NCBI GenBank assembly: GCA_036277115.1
Contig: DASUNM010000002.1
Span: 124,001 to 188,000, forward strand
DNA from: Pyrinomonadaceae bacterium
GTDB taxonomy: Bacteria > Acidobacteriota > Blastocatellia > Pyrinomonadales > Pyrinomonadaceae
Direction of reading: 5' to 3'
DNA: 64,000 bases
Below, piece by piece: positions 16,049-22,974 of this stretch; the first letter of the stretch is position 1; every line of letters starts with the position of its first letter. A program made the translations under genes and the position numbers. The notes below the pieces were generated by a model. The model worked only from the letters and a program-made list of their open reading frames with translations. It ran no database searches and was not told where the DNA came from.

Positions 16049-17560
16049 ATGACTAAGCGGCAAACAGACCCCGGTAAAGAGGACGAGCCTACCATTTCAA
16101 ACTCCGTCGACAACGCCATCAAGCATCAGCGTGAGGAAGTTGACGACTTTGCGGATAGGTTCGACCCAAAGTCCCGCCACGGAGCGTGGTGGCAACCTGG
16201 ACTGATCGAATTGGTGTTCAAGGACCCAACTCAATCCGGCGTTCGCGGCTGGAATTTCAAAACGGAAAAGGAACGCTTTGAGTTTTCGGAAGAGTGGCCT
16301 GACGCGGTAAGGAACTTATTGCTTGCGCAGGGCCTCAAAAGCTGGAAACCCTCTTTCCCGCTTCGTTACTCGTGGACGAAAAAGTCCGATGATGACGCGT
16401 TCGATGATTATGCGCGTGCCGGTCACGACAGGTTCGTCACTCTTAGTTTTCGAAAAGATGCTGAGACTCCACAATTTGCCGATGAACTAAGAGAACTGCC
16501 GGAGATTGAGCAGGCCGTAGCGGTGCCTAAGATCGGTCCGCCCTCAGGGCCGTTGGACGAACCGCTTATGGGAGTCGATGACCATCCACAAAGCACCATT
16601 TGCGACGCCGGTGGCTGTCTGGAAAGCCAGTGGTACATCTTCCGGTGTAAGGTTAACCAAGCGTGGTTGAAAACAAATGAATCTGGCGAAGGTCTGTCAG
16701 GCAGAGGCGTGGTGATCGCCGATGTTGACTGGGGGTTCAATCCGTCGCACCGGGATTTGATAGCACAGATCCGAAAAACCCAGAATGTATTCCCCGAATC
16801 TAACAGCGCCAATGAAACCATCGTAACTAATGGGAGCCGATGTCATCACGGAACCGCCGCTCTTGGATTAGCCGGCGCGCAACTGAATGGTTTTGGGATC
16901 GTAGGTGTCGCTTTTGGCGCAACGCTTTGGGCAATTCAATCAGGTACCGACACGCGAGAGGATCACTCTTTGTGGGTAGCCGGCATAAGATTCGTGCGGG
17001 ATCAACAATCCGAGAGCCGGAAGGTAATAATTCTGGAAATTCAGACCAAGAGGAGGCGAAACATCGAAATGATTCCCACCATAGCAGATGAGATTAAGCA
17101 CGCGATCAGTGAAAATATAGTGGTTTGCGTTCCCGCCGGTAACGCTGGCCGAGATGCCAAGTTTGACGATAACGACACGGAGATACTGCAAACTGGATCA
17201 ATTTTGGTGGGAGCCACGCGATTTGACGCGACAAGAAAGGACTTTCGCGGTTTCAGCAATTACGGCGATCGAGTGACTGTTTATGCTCCCGGTGATCTGG
17301 ACTCTGATTTGACTTGTGGCCCTTCGGATCACGCGTATCGAAACGGATTCGGTGGAACCTCAAGCGCGGTTGCGAAAGTGGCAGGCGTGGTCGCGTTGAT
17401 GTTGGAAACAAACCCCGCGCTTACTCACGAGCGAGTACGTGACATCCTTGGCCGATCTCAGATACCTGTCTTTGACGATTCGTCCACTCAGATAGGTGTG
17501 CTCCTGGACGCAGAGCAAGCAGTGTGTGAAGCCAGCCAGCTTGCCGGGCGTCCATGCTGA
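16049..17560 (+). CDS. Subtilisin-like serine protease (S8 family), no signal peptide
   Basis: 503 residues. The N-terminal ~210 residues are unassigned (acidic start, then a possible propeptide or recognition domain). The S8 domain follows at about 215-495, with the full triad: Asp227 (ADVDWGFNPSH), His267 (CHHGTAAL) and Ser438 (GGTSSAVAKVAG). The oxyanion Asn is in VCVPAGNAG. No secretion signal is visible, so it probably works in the cytoplasm, whereas most S8 enzymes are secreted. It is the last gene of the sigma/CHAT/unknown/subtilase operon. Two different protease families in one operon suggests a proteolytic relay or regulated toxicity (inference). Confidence 0.88.
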   Translation: MTKRQTDPGKEDEPTISNSVDNAIKHQREEVDDFADRFDPKSRHGAWWQPGLIELVFKDPTQSGVRGWNFKTEKERFEFSEEWPDAVRNLLLAQGLKSWKPSFPLRYSWTKKSDDDAFDDYARAGHDRFVTLSFRKDAETPQFADELRELPEIEQAVAVPKIGPPSGPLDEPLMGVDDHPQSTICDAGGCLESQWYIFRCKVNQAWLKTNESGEGLSGRGVVIADVDWGFNPSHRDLIAQIRKTQNVFPESNSANETIVTNGSRCHHGTAALGLAGAQLNGFGIVGVAFGATLWAIQSGTDTREDHSLWVAGIRFVRDQQSESRKVIILEIQTKRRRNIEMIPTIADEIKHAISENIVVCVPAGNAGRDAKFDDNDTEILQTGSILVGATRFDATRKDFRGFSNYGDRVTVYAPGDLDSDLTCGPSDHAYRNGFGGTSSAVAKVAGVVALMLETNPALTHERVRDILGRSQIPVFDDSSTQIGVLLDAEQAVCEASQLAGRPC

Positions 17561-17608
17561 TCATCGCTGATCCTTTTCGCCGACATGCAATCTCGCCTTC
17601 TTCTCTTA

Positions 17609-17815
17609 GTTGTAATCAGCGGCCGCTTCACTTAATTCTCTAAACAGCTTCGCCAAATCCGGCAACTGATAATTCGCATTCAAGCCGCTGGGATTTGGAA
17701 GCACCCAAATCCGCGCGTCGTGAATTCTTTCCGGCTGTTCGCCGATTTGCGCTTTGGGTTCGCCAACGCGTTGCGGTATGCGCCGACGCCGAGGATTGCC
17801 ACGATGACCGACCGC
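17609..17815 (-). pseudogene. 3'-end fragment of mug (frameshifted duplicate)
   Basis: The minus-strand translation in two frames matches the C-terminal ~65 residues of the intact mug product encoded at 20008-20577: IVAILGVGAYR in one frame, then PKAQIGEQPERIHDARIWVL and NPSGLNANYQLPDLAKLFRE in the next. A 1-bp deletion around 17758-17766 separates the frames. The stop is retained near 17609. Homology ends abruptly at about 17815; the N-terminal two-thirds of mug is absent. Divergence from the intact copy is moderate, so the duplication is not recent. Confidence 0.8.
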
Positions 17816-18082
17816 TGCCAACGTCGAATTTCTCTTGGATCTAAAAAAAGTTGCGAGTAGTTCGCAAGGCTGGCCGCATTCGATTGCAAACCGGGTTAGG
17901 CGAGGTCCAGCTATTCGTCAAAGTCATTCACGTTAGAACGCAATCTCCCTGAATCGAAATCAAAGCCATCTCTGTTTGGCCGTTGCGTAACGTTTTCGGC
18001 CTCGCATTCCATATTGGTCATAGAGGCGCTCGAATCAAAACGATCGGCCATCAATTCTGCTTATAAAAGGAGTTGCTCCGCC

Positions 18083-18526
18083 ATGCCTGCAAAACTTACC
18101 GCGCAACAATCGCTGATGATCACGGGAGACTGCATACGGGCCGTAACTGGGAGCACCAGGCCCCTTAACCCAATAGAACCGCTCGTCATGTACGGTGTCA
18201 ATAGCGCGCAACAAGCCTCAGCGGTACGCCACAACGTGGTGGCTAATGGCAGCATCGGTGTCCCGCGTTTCAACTTCTCGCTGCACCCCGGCTTCCTGGC
18301 AACACTCAGTGGTTCCTGGACGATCCGCCAACTTGCGACCACGATCCGCGACAATTCCGTGCCAAATGAACCGGCAATGAATTTTGTTGCCCCACCGGCA
18401 AACTCAGCGGAAAAACTGATGGCGGCATCGGCAAAGTTCGCGGAAGCATCGGCGCTCTTCGCTGAAGCGGCAGCCCCGCCGACAAAGACAGCGAAGAAGA
18501 CTAAAAAGAAATCTGGCGTCAAATAA
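18083..18526 (+). CDS. Unknown protein with Lys-rich C-terminal tail
   Basis: 147 residues from ATG 18083 (MPAKLTAQQSLMITGDCIRA), chosen because AAGGAG (18066-18071) precedes it; the frame is open further upstream. Not recognised. The middle (NVVANGSIGVPRFNFSLHPG, WTIRQLATTIRDNS) may be a small folded domain. It is followed by an Ala-rich helix (KLMAASAKFAEASALFAEAA) and a basic tail (TKTAKKTKKKSGVK), the kind of tail seen in nucleic-acid-binding or polyanion-binding proteins. It lies 38 nt before the next gene and between the two mug copies. Confidence 0.55.
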   Translation: MPAKLTAQQSLMITGDCIRAVTGSTRPLNPIEPLVMYGVNSAQQASAVRHNVVANGSIGVPRFNFSLHPGFLATLSGSWTIRQLATTIRDNSVPNEPAMNFVAPPANSAEKLMAASAKFAEASALFAEAAAPPTKTAKKTKKKSGVK

Positions 18527-18564
18527 AAGAATTGTAATTCCTTCTGACGATCGGAGACTGAAAA

Positions 18565-19848
18565 ATGCTTAGAGTAAAAAAGAGGTTCTGGATTATTGCC
18601 GGCCTCGGGTTGGTAGTCGCAGGGTTATTGCGGCCGGCCGAGATCCAGGCCCAGGATTGCGCGATTGCACAACAGGCCGGCATTAATCAAGCAGTGGCAG
18701 ACCCGGCCACGCAGACAATTTCGTTGGCTTTCGACCTCCCGCTGACACCCAAAGACAAAGAAAAAATCCAGCAGGGCAACTCATGGATACTGAACAATCT
18801 GACGTCCCAAGCTAACCCGGCGTTGAGGATCGATACTGTGACGGTCGAATCCGCGGACAGTCTTTACCCGGATAATTTTCTCAGCGCAACCTTGCATTAC
18901 ACGGTCGCGCTGGTGGCGACTGACACTTATGTTCTCTCTGTTCCGCAATTGACATTCAGCGGCTGCAAGCCGGCGAAGCTTCCCTTCACAACCGTCAGCA
19001 TCGCAAAGGCTGTGCCAGCTGGTACGCAACCAAACAAGCCATCCCCATTCTCCGAAGCGAAATCTACTGGTCGTGCAGACTCAGACATATACATAGCCGG
19101 TCAACTCGAGGGGTCAAAAGGGGAGACTGCCGTCAAAACGGTTGACGCGAAGATTCAACTGCCTATAGGTATCAGTCTCTTCAGAGAGCAACAGGACCTG
19201 GTGCCCTTTTTTGAATTCAAGATGAGCAGCAACAAAAAGGCCGATGCTGACTCGCTTAAGCTAGGTGCGCTCATCCGTTCGCCTTTTGCCGTGAACAAGA
19301 GCAGTCTCAAATTCGTGGTTTGGGACACTGAGGGGCGTCTTGAAGGCAACAAAAACTTCAAACACCTGAATGGCATCTGGGGAAACACTTTGTACTTCCT
19401 CCCGCCGGTTATTGGTAGCGGGAAGGCGCAACTCTTCCTACAGCCCATGGTTGGTTTGGAACTTGGCCGCAATTTCCGCAACCCTGTCCCGTCGGCCGAG
19501 CACCGGAATATTGCACGGGCGGTCGGCGGCGCCAGCGCCTACCTGAACTTCTTCACCGGCAACAGCCTAGTTGATTCAATATCATTGCAGACTGACTACG
19601 TAAGGCGGTGGCCGCTCCGCGGCGAGATCAGCTTTACGGAGGACGATAAGAAAAACCTGATCCCACTCTTCATTGGAAGAAATCCGCGGGACTACGTACA
19701 AACCAAGATCCAGTTCGAGATGTCAAAGTACTTCGCTATCACGATTGGTCACGAATATGGGTCGCTGCCGCCGAACTTCAAGCTGGTGGACAATAAGTAC
19801 AGTGTGGGTTTTGTCTACAAGAAGAAACTGATCTTCAGGCCCAAGTAG
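18565..19848 (+). CDS. Exported protein, probable outer-membrane beta-barrel
   Basis: 427 residues. A signal peptide (MLRVKKRFWIIAGLGLVVAG...) with cleavage probably after IQAQ. Residues 30-150 look like a beta-sandwich domain with two Cys (DCAIAQ and SGCKPAK). From about 170 there are alternating-hydrophobicity strands (DIYIAGQLEG, AKIQLPIGISLF, LKLGALIRSPF, KAQLFLQPMVGLELG, TKIQFEMSKYFAITIGHEYG, KYSVGFVYKKKLIF) typical of an outer-membrane barrel. No family was recognised. GGAG precedes the start. It is probably co-transcribed with the upstream basic protein gene; both sit inside the mug duplication. Confidence 0.65.
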   Translation: MLRVKKRFWIIAGLGLVVAGLLRPAEIQAQDCAIAQQAGINQAVADPATQTISLAFDLPLTPKDKEKIQQGNSWILNNLTSQANPALRIDTVTVESADSLYPDNFLSATLHYTVALVATDTYVLSVPQLTFSGCKPAKLPFTTVSIAKAVPAGTQPNKPSPFSEAKSTGRADSDIYIAGQLEGSKGETAVKTVDAKIQLPIGISLFREQQDLVPFFEFKMSSNKKADADSLKLGALIRSPFAVNKSSLKFVVWDTEGRLEGNKNFKHLNGIWGNTLYFLPPVIGSGKAQLFLQPMVGLELGRNFRNPVPSAEHRNIARAVGGASAYLNFFTGNSLVDSISLQTDYVRRWPLRGEISFTEDDKKNLIPLFIGRNPRDYVQTKIQFEMSKYFAITIGHEYGSLPPNFKLVDNKYSVGFVYKKKLIFRPK

Positions 19849-20007
19849 CAGGTGAAAGCATTGGCCACGCCACTGTACATTGAGATGTAAGTTCGATTGT
19901 CAGGCGGTTCGTCAGATCATTTGCGTTCCCTCACTATTCATAGCACGCGCCCCGACGGCGCATCGCCCGGCGAAGCCGCCCGATTATTTGCCTGACTTAA
20001 TTTATTG

Positions 20008-20577
20008 CTAACCGGGTTGAATTGTAGCCGCTTCACGCAATTCTCTAAACAGCTTCACCAGTTCAGGCAACTGATAATTCGCATTCAAGCCACTCGGATT
20101 CGGCAGCACCCAGACACGCGCCTCGTGAATTCTCTCCGGCTGTTCGCCGATTTGCGCTTTGGGTTTAGCAAACGCGAGGCGGTATGCACCGACGCCGAGA
20201 ATCGCCACAATCCGAGGACGATATCGTTTTACTTTCGCCGCCAAAGCACGTCCGCCGGCAATGAAATCTTCCGTGGTTAGTTCTGCGGCTGTAGCTGTGG
20301 CATGCGGCACGACATTGCTAATTCCGATTCCGCTTTTGAGCAGTCCGCGCTCTTCAAACGGCGACACCAAACGATCTGTGAATCCGGACTTGAACAGCGC
20401 CGGCCAGAACCGGTTGCCGGGGCGCGCGAAGTGATGACCGACGGCCGCTGTGTAAAGCCCCGGATTGATCCCGCAAAACAGCACTTTTAGATTCGGCGCG
20501 ATCACGTCCGGCACTTTCTGGCCGGCCGCTTCGACGAGTTGCTGCTTGGTTGGCTTGAACGGTTTGGTGACCGCCAT
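20008..20577 (-). CDS. mug: G/U mismatch-specific uracil/thymine-DNA glycosylase (Mug/TDG type)
   Basis: 189 residues. Family 2 uracil-DNA glycosylase motifs: FCGINPGLYTAAVGHHF (residues 35-50; GINPG is the catalytic loop motif with Asn) and VLPNPSGLNANY (158-169). It removes U (and ethenocytosine or T) opposite G, initiating base-excision repair. The ORF is intact, close to E. coli Mug length. Its 3' third is duplicated at 17609-17815 on the same strand. It is divergent to the ligase, with a REPIN-like element between the two. Confidence 0.88.
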   Translation of the reverse strand: MAVTKPFKPTKQQLVEAAGQKVPDVIAPNLKVLFCGINPGLYTAAVGHHFARPGNRFWPALFKSGFTDRLVSPFEERGLLKSGIGISNVVPHATATAAELTTEDFIAGGRALAAKVKRYRPRIVAILGVGAYRLAFAKPKAQIGEQPERIHEARVWVLPNPSGLNANYQLPELVKLFRELREAATIQPG

Positions 20578-20612
20578 GGTTGGCTCTTAGACTAACACTG
20601 CGAAGTGATGAG

Positions 20613-20703
20613 GTCAGTACCCTTCGCGTCAGCGAATGGAACCAGGGGTTTTGCCGACCATGGGATCCTTCTTATTCCATCCGCTTACGCGGATGGTACT
20701 GAC
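20613..20703. repeat. REPIN-like inverted pair of REP sequences
   Basis: Outer arms GTCAGTACC (20613-20621) and GGTACTGAC (20695-20703) are perfect inverses. Each flanks a hairpin: CCTTCGC-GTCA-GCGAATGG on the left and the perfect 8-bp CCATCCGC-TTAC-GCGGATGG on the right (20677-20696). The right half equals the single REP in the tyrS leader. The unit lies between divergent mug and the ligase, 20 bp before the preferred ligase start. Confidence 0.75.
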
Positions 20704-20722
20704 TTCACGGCGCCGGTCCACG

Positions 20723-21778
20723 ATGGCTACCAACAAGCGCTTACCGAAGACTCGTGAGACAAAGACGGCTATCTGCTCGGCCGCGCGCAAGGCGCGTATG
20801 CCGGAAATCATTCATCCGATGCTGGCGACTCTGGTTGATGAGCCCTTCTCTGATCAGGATTGGATATTCGAAACGAAGTGGGATGGTTTTCGATCTGTCT
20901 GCTTCGTCAGCAAAGGAAAAGCGCGATTCGTTTCGCGCAATCAGATCGAGATGACCCCGCAGTATCCCGAGCTGGCAAACATACCGAAGCAGATCAACGC
21001 AAAAGAAGCGATTCTCGATGGCGAGATTGTCGCGCTCGACGAGCACGGCCGGCCACAGTTTCAATTGCTGCAGAATAAGCTGCGCATACGCAGTGGCAGT
21101 TATGCTAAAGCGCGGACCGCGCAGCTTGTCTATTTCGCGTTCGACTTGCTGTATCTCGATGGCTTCGACCTGATGGGTTGCCCAGTCGTTGAACGGAAAG
21201 CCAGGCTTGAGCAGATTCTGCGTCCGGCGAGCTTCATAAAATATTCCGACCACGTTGCAGGTGAAGGCGAGCTCTTCTTTCGCGAGATCGCAAAGTTTCG
21301 TCTGGAAGGGATGATCGCAAAACGCGCGGCGAGTAAGTACGCGCAAAAGCGTACCTCAGACTGGCTCAAAGTAAAGACAGTTCAGCGATCGGAAGTCGTG
21401 GTCGGCGGTTACACCCAACCGCGTGGCGCGCGTTCGTATTTCGGTTCGCTGGTAATGGGGCTGTATCGTGAGGGCAAGCTTCAATACGTGGCTCATGTCG
21501 GTGGCGGCTTCAATGAACAGAAGCTCCGCGCGATTAATAAACTGCTTCAGCCGCTTAAAAGCGATAAGTGTCCGTTCGCCGTCAAGCCCAAGACCAACGA
21601 ACCTGTGCAATGGGTGAAGCCGAAGCTGGTTGCGGAGGTGAAGTTTTCTGAGTGGACGGCGGACGAGCGAATGCGTCATCCGGTCTTCGTTGGGTTACGT
21701 GAAGACAAGAAGCCTCAGGATTGCAGGTTTGAATTCGAACGCGACACTGACGAGACGGTCAGGAAAAGCCGTCGGTAG
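20723..21778 (+). CDS. ATP-dependent DNA ligase, LigD/LigC ligase-domain type
   Basis: About 351 residues from ATG 20723; ATG 20798 (MPEIIHPMLATLV) is also possible and gives the minimal core. Nucleotidyltransferase domain: motif I ETKWDGFR with adenylated Lys52, motif III LDGEIVALDEHGRPQF, motif IV EGMIAKRAASKY, motif V SDWLKVKT. The C-terminal OB domain is VVGGYTQPRGARSYFGSLVMGLY...WVKPKLVAEVKFSEWT. It is a stand-alone ligase domain without the primase or nuclease domains of LigD. No Ku gene is in the window. Its likely role is in NHEJ-like or accessory repair. The upstream extension of the frame is translated REPIN sequence. Confidence 0.88.
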   Translation: MATNKRLPKTRETKTAICSAARKARMPEIIHPMLATLVDEPFSDQDWIFETKWDGFRSVCFVSKGKARFVSRNQIEMTPQYPELANIPKQINAKEAILDGEIVALDEHGRPQFQLLQNKLRIRSGSYAKARTAQLVYFAFDLLYLDGFDLMGCPVVERKARLEQILRPASFIKYSDHVAGEGELFFREIAKFRLEGMIAKRAASKYAQKRTSDWLKVKTVQRSEVVVGGYTQPRGARSYFGSLVMGLYREGKLQYVAHVGGGFNEQKLRAINKLLQPLKSDKCPFAVKPKTNEPVQWVKPKLVAEVKFSEWTADERMRHPVFVGLREDKKPQDCRFEFERDTDETVRKSRR

Positions 21779-21783
21779 GCAGG

Positions 21784-21912
21784 CTACTTCTTCCTTCGCC
21801 ATAACAAGCGGATCACGCCACAACTGAGAGCCATCCAACCGAGAGCAACCACGGCTTGGACGATCTGAGCGCTTTGTATTAGTCCTTCATGATGCAGCAG
21901 CGTGAGAATCAT
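21784..21912 (-). CDS. Possible small membrane protein (42 residues)
   Basis: Minus-strand frame from ATG 21910-21912 to TAG 21784-21786: a short amphipathic start (MILTLLHHEGLIQSAQ), one hydrophobic helix (IVQAVVALGWMALSCGVIRL) and a basic end (LWRRKK). The N-out/C-in membrane peptide look is suggestive, but there is no good Shine-Dalgarno and no known family. Confidence 0.3.
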   Translation of the reverse strand: MILTLLHHEGLIQSAQIVQAVVALGWMALSCGVIRLLWRRKK

Positions 21913-21972
21913 TTTTAAAGAAAGCCAGGGTGATGCAAAATCGCTGGTTTTTCGGGCTTTTCAGCTTTTTAA

Positions 21973-22005
21973 ACGCCCTTCCTCACGGTCGGACTAGTGC
22001 GCCGA
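21973..22005. repeat. Dispersed palindromic repeat (second family), copy 3
   Basis: ACGCCCTTCCTCACGGTCGG followed by ACTAGTGCGCCGA is a diverged relative of the copies at 3194-3223 and 3659-3690. It lies 27 bp beyond the lexA stop. Confidence 0.45.
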
Positions 22006-22031
22006 CCCACCCGCGCCAAACGGGGTTCGGC

Positions 22032-22655
22032 TTATGCGTTGGGACGGAGGAGGCTGCGGAAAATGCCCTGGATTTCGACTCGCGAGGCGTGCACGCGAAT
22101 CGGTTCCAAGGCCGCGTTTGAAGGTCGAAGTTCGACTTCCTGACCGCGACGGAACAAACGCTTTAATGTCGCCCGCGTTTGATCGATGAGCGCCACAACG
22201 ATCTCTCCGTCGCGCGCTTCGTTACGGCTTTCGATCAAAGCGATGTCGCCGTCGCAGATGTGCTCATCGATCATTGAATCGCCTTTGACGCGCAGCGCGT
22301 AAATTCTTTCGGGGCGCACGCGACCAAGCAGGAAGCGCGGAACGCAAATCATCTCAACATCCTGAATCGCATCGATGGGCAGTCCCGCGGCGATACGCCC
22401 GACCAGCGGCACCTCGCAAGTTGCGTCAGCCGCCGCTTCCTCAAACCTCACTGCGAGAGTGAAGTGACCCGGTTCGTGTTGCCGTTTTACGAGTCCACGT
22501 TTTTCGAGTGCGGCAATGTGCTTGGCGATCGTGGCTTTGGAACTGACACCGAAGTGGCGCGCGATTTGTGCGTACGAAGGTTCGTGCCCATGCTTCGCCA
22601 AAAAGCGAGTGATGTAATCCAGAACTTCTTTTTGACGTTGCGTTCGAGGTAGCAT
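22032..22655 (-). CDS. lexA: LexA repressor (SOS regulator)
   Basis: 207 residues from ATG 22653-22655 (MLPRTQRQKEVLDYI), the usual LexA beginning; the frame is open 16 codons further. An N-terminal winged helix (SYAQIARHFGVSSKATIAKHIAAL), then the S24 self-cleavage domain with cleavage site Ala90-Gly91 (GRIAAGLP), nucleophile Ser127 (VKGDSMIDEHI) and general base Lys165 (RATLKRLF). It represses DNA-damage genes until RecA filaments trigger autoproteolysis. Recognition-helix details differ from E. coli, so its operator is not predictable from this window. Confidence 0.92.
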   Translation of the reverse strand: MLPRTQRQKEVLDYITRFLAKHGHEPSYAQIARHFGVSSKATIAKHIAALEKRGLVKRQHEPGHFTLAVRFEEAAADATCEVPLVGRIAAGLPIDAIQDVEMICVPRFLLGRVRPERIYALRVKGDSMIDEHICDGDIALIESRNEARDGEIVVALIDQTRATLKRLFRRGQEVELRPSNAALEPIRVHASRVEIQGIFRSLLRPNA

Positions 22656-22974
22656 GGAAACCAATTCGTGAGTCGAGCCGATTCTAGTCTCGCTATGTCT
22701 CAATCGTCAAGCATTTCAGCGCGCGGCGTGCTTAACATGAATAAGACGCTTCGCTGAGGTCTTACCAGGCGAATCAACGTTGACTATCTGACGCTGATGC
22801 GATAAATGTCTGCCGCTTGAAGCTTGCTGTTCGCCGAATTGTAACCGAGGGGCCCGCCACTTTTCGGATCTGAGATCTTAGATCTCAGATCTCAGGTAAA
22901 GCGCATGCTCTTCGATGTGGCCGCTCGTTCTTTGTGGCTGCACTTTCTTTCACAACTGACGGAAAGGAATTTCT
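22656..22974. other. Divergent spacer between lexA and the BNR protein gene
   Basis: Apart from the heptad array at 22867-22894, no gene was identified. The BNR gene has a good ribosome binding site (GGAAAGGAAT) just before 22975. Promoters are expected but not confidently placed. Confidence 0.4.
22867..22894. repeat. Heptad tandem array (GATCTNA x4)
   Basis: Four exact 7-bp units GATCTGA GATCTTA GATCTCA GATCTCA. Because the unit is nearly self-complementary, the block also reads as an almost perfect 19-bp palindrome (CTGAGATCTTAGATCTCAG). Confidence 0.7.
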
